A stretch of 64,000 nucleotides of DNA from Akkermansia muciniphila. Lineage in GTDB: Bacteria; Verrucomicrobiota; Verrucomicrobiia; Verrucomicrobiales; Akkermansiaceae. Below are positions 1 through 9,146 of the stretch, piece after piece. The translations under genes were made by a program, and so were the position numbers. The notes below the pieces were generated by a model, which ran no database searches, was not told the origin of the DNA, and was given only the letters and a program-made list of their open reading frames with translations. The stretch is from NCBI RefSeq assembly GCF_018709685.1, contig NZ_JABDHQ010000009.1, positions 1 to 64,000 of the forward strand. Reading direction: 5' to 3'. The number at the start of each line of letters is the position of its first letter. The stretch's first letter is position 1.

Positions 1-3000
1 GCTGCCTGCGGCGGCGGCCATGGAACGGGCCGCCCGGGAGCTGTTACCGGATTGAATGTCGTTTCTGACGGCTTCCCTCAGGTCGCCGAGCTGCGTGCCT
101 TTCGGCGCGTTGCCGCGGTTGTTCCAGAGGAGGTTGGCTCCGGCTTGCGAGTTGGCCGTGTTGGCCGCATCCAGGAAGGCGTTATCCGTCTTGACCATGC
201 CCGTGACGACGATTTTGCCGCCTTCTGCCCGGATGCCGAATTCCTGATAATAGAAGTCGAAGTAACCCGAGGGGTCGATGGTGGCTCCGTCCGCGGTGAC
301 CGTTCCGGCTCCCGTCGCGTCCACGAGCGTGAAGTTGAGGTTGGCCGTCGGGTCCGCCGGGTCGTCATAGTCTCCCAGGCTTCCCAGGGAAACGGTGGTG
401 CCATTCAGGTTGACGTCTCCTGCCTGCACCGTGATGACGGGGCTGGAGAAGAGGTCGTCCCGGTTGGTATTGATAACCAGTTCCAGATGGGAGTTTTGCA
501 GGTTGAGTCCGTTGGCAACGGTGAGCGTCGTGTTGACTGCTCCGGTTCCTTCCCCTACCGGGCTGAGGCGCACATGGGCGCCGCTTCCCGCCGTGAGGCT
601 CTTGTAGGTGACCGAGCCGTTGCCGCCTTCCGCTCCCATCAATTCCAGCGTCCCTTTGGTGACGTTGAGGACCTGGCCGATCGCACCGTTCCCCTTCAGG
701 GTCTGCGTGCCCGTGCCGTTCATGGTGATGCTGCCTTCTCCGCTGAGCGCGCCTTCATACAGGGCATTCCCGGCGGCGGTGATTTCCAGCGCGGAGCCGT
801 TGTTCAGCGCGCCGCTTCCCGTCAGGCCGGAGATGGTGTTGGCCGCGTTGGCGAGTTCCAGCGTTCCGTTGCCGTCCAGGTCCACCTGCACGCCGTCGAG
901 TTTGGAGGTACCGTTGAGCGACAGGGAGGCATTGTCCGCCACCTGAAGCACCCCGGCTCCGGAGACCGTGCTGTTGGAGAGTTCGGAACCTGCTCCCGTG
1001 AGTGTGAGCGTTCCGTTCTTCCCGACGGTGAGGTTGCCTCCGTTGCCTTCATCCGTGAGCGTTCCCGCTTGTGTCTTTCCGGTGATGTCCAGGGAAGAGA
1101 GGTCACCGGCGTTGGTGGAGTTGAGCTTGATGGAGCCTACGTCCGCCGTTCCGGAGAGCGTAAGGCCGCCGTCCTGCATTTCCAGCGTCCCGCTGGTGTT
1201 CAGGGCTCCGGCAAGTTCCAGGGAGCCTTCTCCCGCCTTGGTGATGTTGGCCGTGCCGCCATTGATGGTTCCGGAGTACTTCGTATCGGGGCCGGACGTA
1301 TTGGGATCGGTTCCCAGCAGTTCGTTGTTCAGGATGACGGAGGCCGTCTTGTCGTTCGTGCTGGTGATGTTGATGACGCCGGAGGCCGCTCCGGAGAGGT
1401 TGTTGATGGTGAGGCCGTCAGCCGTATCGTCCACGCCCGGGAGGTTGAGGGCCAGGTTGCCGTCCACAATGACCGCGCGGTACGGGTCCAGTTCCGAGTT
1501 GCTGGAGACGGTTTTGTCTTCGCTGCCCACGGCGTAGATTTGCGTGGCGTCGCCCGTGATGCCGATGGAGCCTCCGTTGATGCCCGTGACGGCAAAGCCG
1601 AGGGTTTCCAGCAGCGGGTTGAAGGTGGCCGTGCCGTAGCCCAGAGCTCCGTTGGTGAGGTTGAGCCACGCGGTGCGGTCCCCCGCTCCCCAGCCCTGCA
1701 TGGCGTTGATGAGGTCGGCGGAGAGGGTGAGGGTGAGCGTTTCAATTTCCAGCTGCGTTCCGTCCGCGTCAAACTGAATCATGGAAGTGCTTCCGGCCAG
1801 GTCCTGGGTCTTGGAGACATTGCCTACGCCTACGACAAGGCCGGCGCTATCCAGGCTGGCCGCGCCGCTGATGCCGCTGATGACCGTTCCGGCTTCCGTG
1901 ACGCTGATGGTTTTAAGCGAGGAGCCGGAGAGGCCGCCCAGAGAAATGGAGGTGACACCGGAAGCCGCGTTGACGGTGACGTTTTTGGCTCCCTTGTGGT
2001 TGTTTCCTCCCGTGAGGGCGCCTCCGGTGATGTTAAGCGCTCCCTTGTAGCCGTCCGCCGTGAGGGCAAGCGTGCCGGAGTTGAGCGTGACAGTGCCCGT
2101 ATAACCCGCGCTGGCGTTGCCGAGCGTGAGTGTGCCCGTACCGGTCTTCAGAAGACTGCCGGAACCGGTAATAGCTCCGTTGAGGGTGATGTCCCCGCCC
2201 GTGGTATCCACGGTGGCGGTCTTGCCGGAAGCGGCGTTAAGCGCTACTCCGGCAGAGGTTGACCAGGCTGCGGAGGAGTTGAGCGTCCCTTCACCCAGCG
2301 TAAGGGTTCCGGAAGCGCCGGTGATGTCCCCGCCCAGCGTGAGCGTTCCGTTGCCGGTCAGCGTAATGCCGGAGTTGGAGTCGTTTTCCAGGCTGATGCC
2401 GCCCAGCACGGCCGTTCCGCCGTTGATGTTAAGGTTGCCGGCGAGCGCTCCCTGGCCGTTGGCCCCGCCCAGCTTGACGCTGGCGCTGGTAAGCGTGACG
2501 CCCGTATTGACGTTGACCGCGGAGGCCTGCGTGTTGCTTCCCATTGTGCCGCCGCCGATCTGCAGCGTAGCGATATCAAGGTCTTTCTTCAAGTCCAGCG
2601 TAACGCCGTAGGTGACGTCAATCAGGTCGGCATTCAGCGTGCCGTTGACCGTGATGGTTCGGTTGGCCGTGGCCGCTCCGTAGCCGGAGAGAACGATGCT
2701 GCCTCCGGCGTTGGAGAGCGTGCCGTTGAGCGCGTCATTGCCGTTGGCCGCCTTGATGAGCAGGGAGCCTCCGTCCGTTTTGGCGAGCGTGCCGCTGATG
2801 TTTTTGAGTACGCCGGAGAGGGCGATTTCATTGCCTCCAGAGAGGTTGAGAGTAGCGCCGCTGGCTACCGTTACGGTTCCGGAGAGGATGGTGGTGTTGG
2901 CGATGTTTTCCAGTGCCACGGCACCATTCCCGGAGATGTTCCAGTTGAGGGGAAGGTAGCTGCTCTGCCCGGCGGTATCTACCGTCAGGGTGGTGCCGGT

Positions 3001-6000
3001 TCCGGAGGCGGCCAGCTTGACGGCGTCTCCGGCGTTTTTCTGCACCATGGTTTGCGTGAGCGTCACGTTTCCGGAGGCTTGCAGGGTGCCGCCGCCAAAG
3101 ATGATGGAACCCGTTCCCAGCGCTCCGTCCGCGTTGATGTCCACAATGCCCCCTTCCAGGGACGTGGAGCCCCCGTAGGTGTTTGTATTGCGGATTTGAA
3201 GGGTGCCGTCCCCCCTCTTGGTCAGGATGGTGGTGGCGCCCGTGATGTGCCCGTCTCCCTGGAAGATGTAGGTGTTGTCCGCGCCGCTGTTGCTGACGAC
3301 GATGGAGGACGGGGCTACGTCTCCCGTGATGGTGACGGTTTTGTTGGCCGCCGTGTTGTCAAAGAGCAGGGGCTGCCCGTCCGTGGTCGCCGGCGCGGAG
3401 CCGCTTCCGCCGTAGGTCCAGTTGCTCACGTCGGCCGCGCTCCAGGTTCCGGCGTCCGCCGTTCCGTTCCAGGTGAGCATGTCCGCGGAGGATTCGATCT
3501 TGAGCTGCAGCGTTTTGCCGTCCGCGGAGAGGCCCAGCGTGTAGGTCAGTTCCGGATGGGCGTCATTGATGAGGTCCCCGATGTTGAAGGAGCCCAGCGT
3601 GAGGGTTCCGCTTCCCACCGTGAGCAGGGAGTAGTCTCCCGCGTCGGTGAGCGTGTCGTAGTTGTTCAGGGTGACGTTGTGCGTTCCGGTGAGCGTCAGT
3701 CCTCCGGTGAGCGTTACCAGGGCGTTTCCTCCCGCCGTCAGTCCCGTCATGTCAAAGGTGAAGGCGGAGCCTGCGGCCATCGCCATGTCTCCGGTGACGT
3801 TGAGGCGCGAGTAGCTTCCAAGCGTGAGGCTGCCGATGGAACCGCCGTTGCTGGTGATGGCCCCCGTGGAGAGCGCGTCCGCCGTGCCGGCTTTTACATT
3901 GACTGCGTTATTGACCGCGTAGTTGCCGATGTCCAGCGTGGCTCCGGAGGAGATGGAAACCGTGCTGGTGCCAAATGCCGTGGCGCTTCCCGCCGTGAGT
4001 GTTCCGGCTTCCACGTTCGTCGCTCCCGTGTAGGTGTTGGCCCCGCTAAGCGTGACGTTGCCCGCTCCCTTTTGCGTGATGGTTCCGTTGCCGCTGATGG
4101 CGTTGGCTACCGTCCGGTCCCCGGTCACCGCATACGTGAGGTAGGCGTCCCCATTGCCGCCGAGCGTGACTGCTCCCGTTCCAAGCGTTCCGGCTCCCGT
4201 CAGCAGGACCGTTCCTTCCTTGATCTGCGTCTGGCCCGTATACGTGTTAGCCTTCGTCAGTTCCAGTATGCCGTTCCCTTGCTTGGTCAGGTTGGTGCCG
4301 TTCTGTTCCGTGGCAACGACCAGGTCCAGTTTCAAATCAGACGTATTAACATCATCCAGCGTGAAATTGCCCCGGGCAATGTCAAAGATGGCAGTGCCGC
4401 CGCGCAGAGTCATGGCATTAATAGTGCCGCCGGTGGGGCCTCCCTCCGCTACGGAGAAAGAACTCATTCCGGTTGCCGACTGCTGCGTGATGATATAATT
4501 GGTGCCGCTGAACAGATCAAAGCCGTTTTCAGCGCCGGTAAGGTTTAAAACCACCCGGCTGTTGTTGAACACCATCCTGGTGTTGGCCATCGTCGTATTG
4601 CCGCCGGTAATATTCCAGGTGCCGTTGTTCACGGTCAGCGTGCTGAAGTTCCCGTTATTGTTGTAGCCGAACGGGTCGCCCGCCGTGGTATTCAGCGTGC
4701 CGCCGTTCACCATCAGGCTCCCGTAAAGGATGGATTCTCCTCCGCCCCCGTTCTTGCCAAGGTTCAGGACTGCGCCCTCGCCCACCGTGGTCAGCGCGGT
4801 TTTCGTCTGGGCCGCGGAAACCGTCAGGGCCGTTCCGGCTCCCGCCACCTCCAGATTAATGCCGGAGCCGTTGGCCAGATTGGTCCCCAGCGTGTTGGCC
4901 CCGCCGGAGACAAAGGCGATCGTGCCTCCGTTAATCGTGGGCATGGTGGCTCCCAGGATATCCGCAATTCCGCCCGTTACGCCGATTTCCAGGCGCCCCG
5001 TCCTGTCCACGGTCACCGTTCCGGTCCCCAGGGCCATGTTCGCCTTCACGGCAACGGTTCCTTCCTTGATGTTCACCGCGCCGGAATAATCGTTATTGGA
5101 GCTGTTGAAGGTCACCTTGCCTTCCCCCAGCTTGGTCATGGCGCCGTTTCCGGAAAGCTTGCCTCCGTTGTTGGTCAGCTCCAGATCCTGCCCCACTCCG
5201 TTGTTGAAATAGATGGCCTTGGCATTCATGTCCCCCGTCAGGGAAGCCACTCCCGTGTGCGTTCCGTCAAACAGGTAGGTCGTTGTGTTGTCCACGGCGC
5301 CGATCGGATTGCCGTCCCAGACCACCACGCCGTCCGCCATGCTGACGGAGACGGTCACCGTCTTGTCCCCGGTGTTCACGTTAAAGGTCCCCTGGTACAG
5401 GCTGGCCAGCGTGCCGGTCAGGGTCATCGTCCCCGCATCCGCAAAGTTTCCGGCCGTCAGGTTGTCCCAGGAAACCAGGGTATAAGTTCCCGCGGTGATA
5501 TTCCCGTTGATGTCCAGGCTTACGCCCGCATCCGCGCCCAGGGCCAGGCTGCTCACCGTGAGCGCTGCTCCGTCAGCGCTCAGGGCGTTCCCTTCAACCG
5601 CCAGTGAGGCGGCGTTCAACGTTCCGGTCACGTTCTGCTTCCGCAGCGCCGTCACCTTGGCGGTGGAGGCGTTCAGCGTTCCGGTCAGCGCCGTATCCGC
5701 ATTCAGGTAAAGGTTTGCTCCGGCAAGGTTCAGCGTTCCGGAAAATCCGGATACATCCCCGCCCAGCGTCAGCGCTCCGGCATTGTTGCGGGTAGTGACT
5801 GCCAGCGTTCCCGTTCCACCCAGGCCGCCGAGCATCTGGAGGCTGTCCCCGCTCAAGATGGTCGCCGTTCCAGTCCCGGACGTTTCCACGGACACCTTGC
5901 CGTTGAGGTTCACGTTTACGGTGGCTCCGTTAAAGATGCTCAGCTTCGTAGCCGCATTCGTCCCTTTCAGGGTGATATCCCCGGCCAGGGAGACGCCGCC

Positions 6001-8553
6001 CGTCACCGTATTGGAATTCAGGTTGCTGAACGTCACGGTAACGTCTTTTCCATTGCCGCCCAGTGTTACGTTGCCCTGCCCCCACGGGGTCAGGGTCTGA
6101 CCGGAAACGACGGAAGCGTCCCCGATATTGTACGTCAGCTTGATCAGGTTGCCGGTTCCGGCTATTTCCGTGTCGCCGTCATAGGAATTCTTCACCCAGC
6201 CCGTTTTAAAACTCCAGCCGTTTGCCCCGGCATCGGAAACGATCTTGAGACCGCCCGTTCCGGTGAGCGTGGATGAAACAGCAGTGTTGTCTCCATAAAT
6301 AGCGCCCCCGATGGAGACATATCCGCCCGCGGCATCCAGAACGATTTTCATGTCGAAATTCGCGCCGTTTCCATTGCCGTTCCTTACATGCAGCGTGGAG
6401 CCGTTCCCCATGGTAAGGGTTCCGGTGCCCGTCACCTTGTTCGAAGCACCGACTACATCCATTACGGTATTTTCCCCCAGCGTAATGTTCAGGTTGGAGC
6501 TCCACGTTCCGGCATTGTCCGCAAGCTGCACGGTCCCCTGTTCCACCACCAGCGTTCCTCCTCCTGAAGCATTGAAGGAATTGAGGCTTAACGTCAAGGT
6601 TCCGGTCCCCGTCTTGGTGACGGTGCCGTTGATTCCTCCGTTCAAGGTGGAATTCCCCGCTCCAATGACCAGGGAACCGGATCCGCTGTTGGTCAATTTA
6701 CCCCCGTAAGTGCCGGCCGCCAGCAGCAGGCTGCCGTTCCCCGTGCGGGTGATGGTACCCGCCCATCCGGGCAGGGAGGCCCATGTTACGGCATTCCCGT
6801 TCGTGTCCACCAGAATGGAGTTGGAAGCCAGAGCATCCGTCTTGATCTGGCCGGAAATGTCCGCCGTCATGCCCGCGCCGTACTTGAGCGCGCCTCCATT
6901 AAAGATGATGTTACCGGTGCCCAGGGCTCCGGCATGCTGCATTTCCACCGTGCCGCCGCCCAGCAGAACTTCTCCGGAAAAACCGGCGTTGTCCGTGGCG
7001 ATGGACAAGGTTCCGGCGCCGGTCTTCTGGAGCTTGGAGCTTCCCGCAAGGGAGCCGGTCCCCGTCCACGTGTAGTTGGTCGTCTCCGCATTGACGACGA
7101 TCAGGCCCGGATCAACCTGTCCGGAGATGTTTACGGTCTGCGGCGCATTGCCGGCCACGTCCCCAAAAACGACTCCGTTGCCGTTGGCAAAGGGCAACCC
7201 CGCATTCCAGGGGGAATTCCCCGTTCCTCCCACTGTCCACGTATTGTCTCCGCCGCCTGTCCAGGTCAGGGACGTAACCTGCTCCACGACAAATTTCAGG
7301 ACATTGTCCGTCGTGCTCCAGTTGCCGATGTATTCGGTCCCCAGCAGAATGGTATTGGCCAAATCCCCGGTGATGCCGCCCGTGGCATTGATCAGATTGT
7401 ACGTGCCTGCGCTCCAGCTTACGCCGTCACTGTTCGCCAGCAGCAGGCTTCCGTTGACCGTCAGCGCGCCGTTCAGGGCCAGCAGGGGATTGCCGTTCAC
7501 CGTCATGTGGGTGGCGTCAATCTGCACGGCTGCGCCCAGGTTCAGGTTGCCGGTCATTGTATTCTGCCCCGCCAGGGACAAGACGCCGGAGGCCATGGTG
7601 AGCCCGGCATTATTGTCTACGGCGGAGACGTCCAGGCTCACGCCGGAGGCAAGGGAAAGCCCCTGGTAGCCCGCGGAAATGCCGCCGATGGACGCATTCC
7701 CCGTCACGGACAGGTTCTTGTTGGTCCCCATTCCGGAGGCATTGCTGACAATGAGGGTGCCCCCCTTCAACTCCACGCCGCCCGTGAAGGAGGAGGTGTT
7801 GGCCAGGGTCAGCATTCCGGAACCGTCCTTGACCAGGCGCCCGGTTCCGCGGAATGCATTGTCATTGCCCGTGGTCATGTTCCCTGCCCCGGTAATGGTC
7901 AGGGCGCCGTTCAGCTGGATATAATGAGAAGCGTCCGCGGTAATCGTCATGGTGCTGGCGGCATTCACCACCTCCACGGTGCCGCCGCCTGCCGCTACCG
8001 TCAGGCCGTTCCCGAAGGTTCCGTCAGTTGCCTTGGTAATCTCCAGGCGCCCGTTGTTCAAGGTCCAGTAATCCGTGTTGACGGCCATGGAGCCCAGCCC
8101 CGCGCCGTCATACGTATATTCCCCCACGCGCAGCACGCCGCCGTTGGTGACGGTCACCCTGTAGCGCGTATAATTGTCCCCTGCCGGGCTGAGACTGGCT
8201 CCCGGAGAGCTCAAATCCAGCGTGGCGTTGTCGATCGTCAGGGTTTTGGATACGGTGCCGCTCCCCACTTTCACGGTAGCCGCCGTTTCAATCTTGAACA
8301 CGCCGCCGCCGGTAAGGGTCAGGCTGTTGTTTCCGATGTTGAATGCCCCTTCCGCCTGGGTGACGGTCTTTCCGGCCTCAATGGTCAGTGTCAGGTTATC
8401 CGCCCCAATCGTCGTGGTCTCATTCCAGGTAACGTCCGTATCAAAAGTCTGGTTGGCCGTAATGGTGAGGGGCTCCGCATGAACGGATGCCGACAGAACG
8501 GCGCAACAGGCAAGAAGAGCGGACAACAACTTGAGGGGTAAATGCAGCTTCAT
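1..8553 (-). CDS. Giant autotransporter with beta-strand repeats (3' end beyond window)
   Basis: The frame is open on the minus strand from an ATG at 8553 to the left edge, 2851 codons with no stop seen. Residues 1-26 form a signal peptide: two Lys, a hydrophobic core, and Ala-x-Ala-like cleavage after VHA. The rest is Gly/Thr/Ser/Asn-rich passenger with many degenerate autotransporter-associated beta-strand (PATR) repeats of the type LTKxGxGxLxLxxxNTYTG...GTL. Good examples lie near 7750-7880, 4190-4290 and 4000-4090. The last residues before the edge (motif LLWNNRGNAPKG) look like the run-in to an outer-membrane beta-barrel, which would lie outside the window. By family the passenger should be a long surface-exposed beta-helix. 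Its function, such as adhesion or mucin binding, is not shown by the sequence. No clear ribosome site precedes the ATG. The frame was spot-checked at several places and is intact. Confidence 0.9.
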   Translation of the reverse strand, partial: MKLHLPLKLLSALLACCAVLSASVHAEPLTITANQTFDTDVTWNETTTIGADNLTLTIEAGKTVTQAEGAFNIGNNSLTLTGGGVFKIETAATVKVGSGTVSKTLTIDNATLDLSSPGASLSPAGDNYTRYRVTVTNGGVLRVGEYTYDGAGLGSMAVNTDYWTLNNGRLEITKATDGTFGNGLTVAAGGGTVEVVNAASTMTITADASHYIQLNGALTITGAGNMTTGNDNAFRGTGRLVKDGSGMLTLANTSSFTGGVELKGGTLIVSNASGMGTNKNLSVTGNASIGGISAGYQGLSLASGVSLDVSAVDNNAGLTMASGVLSLAGQNTMTGNLNLGAAVQIDATHMTVNGNPLLALNGALTVNGSLLLANSDGVSWSAGTYNLINATGGITGDLANTILLGTEYIGNWSTTDNVLKFVVEQVTSLTWTGGGDNTWTVGGTGNSPWNAGLPFANGNGVVFGDVAGNAPQTVNISGQVDPGLIVVNAETTNYTWTGTGSLAGSSKLQKTGAGTLSIATDNAGFSGEVLLGGGTVEMQHAGALGTGNIIFNGGALKYGAGMTADISGQIKTDALASNSILVDTNGNAVTWASLPGWAGTITRTGNGSLLLAAGTYGGKLTNSGSGSLVIGAGNSTLNGGINGTVTKTGTGTLTLSLNSFNASGGGTLVVEQGTVQLADNAGTWSSNLNITLGENTVMDVVGASNKVTGTGTLTMGNGSTLHVRNGNGNGANFDMKIVLDAAGGYVSIGGAIYGDNTAVSSTLTGTGGLKIVSDAGANGWSFKTGWVKNSYDGDTEIAGTGNLIKLTYNIGDASVVSGQTLTPWGQGNVTLGGNGKDVTVTFSNLNSNTVTGGVSLAGDITLKGTNAATKLSIFNGATVNVNLNGKVSVETSGTGTATILSGDSLQMLGGLGGTGTLAVTTRNNAGALTLGGDVSGFSGTLNLAGANLYLNADTALTGTLNASTAKVTALRKQNVTGTLNAASLAVEGNALSADGAALTVSSLALGADAGVSLDINGNITAGTYTLVSWDNLTAGNFADAGTMTLTGTLASLYQGTFNVNTGDKTVTVSVSMADGVVVWDGNPIGAVDNTTTYLFDGTHTGVASLTGDMNAKAIYFNNGVGQDLELTNNGGKLSGNGAMTKLGEGKVTFNSSNNDYSGAVNIKEGTVAVKANMALGTGTVTVDRTGRLEIGVTGGIADILGATMPTINGGTIAFVSGGANTLGTNLANGSGINLEVAGAGTALTVSAAQTKTALTTVGEGAVLNLGKNGGGGESILYGSLMVNGGTLNTTAGDPFGYNNNGNFSTLTVNNGTWNITGGNTTMANTRMVFNNSRVVLNLTGAENGFDLFSGTNYIITQQSATGMSSFSVAEGGPTGGTINAMTLRGGTAIFDIARGNFTLDDVNTSDLKLDLVVATEQNGTNLTKQGNGILELTKANTYTGQTQIKEGTVLLTGAGTLGTGAVTLGGNGDAYLTYAVTGDRTVANAISGNGTITQKGAGNVTLSGANTYTGATNVEAGTLTAGSATAFGTSTVSISSGATLDIGNYAVNNAVNVKAGTADALSTGAITSNGGSIGSLTLGSYSRLNVTGDMAMAAGSAFTFDMTGLTAGGNALVTLTGGLTLTGTHNVTLNNYDTLTDAGDYSLLTVGSGTLTLGSFNIGDLINDAHPELTYTLGLSADGKTLQLKIESSADMLTWNGTADAGTWSAADVSNWTYGGSGSAPATTDGQPLLFDNTAANKTVTITGDVAPSSIVVSNSGADNTYIFQGDGHITGATTILTKRGDGTLQIRNTNTYGGSTSLEGGIVDINADGALGTGSIIFGGGTLQASGNVTLTQTMVQKNAGDAVKLAASGTGTTLTVDTAGQSSYLPLNWNISGNGAVALENIANTTILSGTVTVASGATLNLSGGNEIALSGVLKNISGTLAKTDGGSLLIKAANGNDALNGTLSNAGGSIVLSGYGAATANRTITVNGTLNADLIDVTYGVTLDLKKDLDIATLQIGGGTMGSNTQASAVNVNTGVTLTSASVKLGGANGQGALAGNLNINGGTAVLGGISLENDSNSGITLTGNGTLTLGGDITGASGTLTLGEGTLNSSAAWSTSAGVALNAASGKTATVDTTGGDITLNGAITGSGSLLKTGTGTLTLGNASAGYTGTVTLNSGTLALTADGYKGALNITGGALTGGNNHKGAKNVTVNAASGVTSISLGGLSGSSLKTISVTEAGTVISGISGAASLDSAGLVVGVGNVSKTQDLAGSTSMIQFDADGTQLEIETLTLTLSADLINAMQGWGAGDRTAWLNLTNGALGYGTATFNPLLETLGFAVTGINGGSIGITGDATQIYAVGSEDKTVSSNSELDPYRAVIVDGNLALNLPGVDDTADGLTINNLSGAASGVINITSTNDKTASVILNNELLGTDPNTSGPDTKYSGTINGGTANITKAGEGSLELAGALNTSGTLEMQDGGLTLSGTADVGSIKLNSTNAGDLSSLDITGKTQAGTLTDEGNGGNLTVGKNGTLTLTGAGSELSNSTVSGAGVLQVADNASLSLNGTSKLDGVQVDLDGNGTLELANAANTISGLTGSGALNNGSALEITAAGNALYEGALSGEGSITMNGTGTQTLKGNGAIGQVLNVTKGTLELMGAEGGNGSVTYKSLTAGSGAHVRLSPVGEGTGAVNTTLTVANGLNLQNSHLELVINTNRDDLFSSPVITVQAGDVNLNGTTVSLGSLGDYDDPADPTANLNFTLVDATGAGTVTADGATIDPSGYFDFYYQEFGIRAEGGKIVVTGMVKTDNAFLDAANTANSQAGANLLWNNRGNAPKGTQLGDLREAVRNDIQSGNSSRAARSMAAAAGS

Positions 8554-8637
8554 AAAGAAAACAATTAATTATAAATATATTGAGAAAGACGTGGTCTTTT
8601 AGCAGAAATGAGACATGCTATTAGATGAATGAAATAT

Positions 8638-8652
8638 CGGATTTGAAATCCG
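8638..8652 (+). repeat. 15-bp palindrome copy 1 (CGGATTTGAAATCCG)
   Basis: Perfect inverted repeat of 7 bp around a central G. It lies 85 bp upstream of the autotransporter start codon and is identical to the reverse complement of the copy at 8841. Confidence 0.85.
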
Positions 8653-8840
8653 GTGTCAATCTGGAAGTGGGGTTTTCAAAGCTTTACCTTGTTTTCCTTT
8701 CTTCCAATTATTTTGGTTTGTCCCTCCAATCAATCCATGCAATTCGGTAATAAATCCCATTTAACGCATCGGAAAGTATATTCCCGTGAATGCCTTATCG
8801 TCCTTTCCGGCTGCCGGCCGCACAGCATTCCCGCCCCGTC

Positions 8841-8855
8841 CGGATTTCAAATCCG
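8841..8855 (-). repeat. 15-bp palindrome copy 2, inverted relative to copy 1
   Basis: Same 15-mer with a central C on the plus strand, so it is in inverted orientation to copy 1. The pair encloses 188 bp. Confidence 0.85.
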
Positions 8856-9146
8856 CCTTGGTTCATGGATGTTTTTTTCCGGCATCAGGTTCCTTTTCCT
8901 TTCCATCATTCCGGCTTTTCCAGAAGTGGCTGGGGGCGCCAACTGACTGGTCCGGGCGGGTTCTGCGGCAGGAGCCGCTTCCGGGGTTCCCAGGGAGCCC
9001 TCCGGCACGTTCCATGAAAAACAATATCCTTCCCATAAAAAACATGCTCCCGCTGCGGCTGTATTTTTCCGCTATTCATGGATGCCGGGAACCGGAATGA
9101 GGGCGCCTTTCCTACTTGCCCTCCGCACCTCGAATTGCTATCATGA

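Larger units (their letters stand above)
8554..9146. other. Divergent intergenic region with paired palindromes
   Basis: About 590 bases separate the autotransporter gene (minus) from the acyl-CoA synthetase gene (plus). I see no convincing gene. The part next to the autotransporter start is AT-rich and probably holds its promoter. Two copies of a 15-bp palindrome lie here in inverted orientation. Short open frames near 8790-9100 lack protein-like composition. Confidence 0.6.

Noticed and set aside
52-2262. 736-codon open frame on the plus strand
   Set aside because: It is antisense to the autotransporter repeats. Its Arg/Gly/Val-rich product has no domains, while the minus strand gives clean PATR repeats. 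The same holds for 3052-4548 and 6934-8541 on the plus strand.
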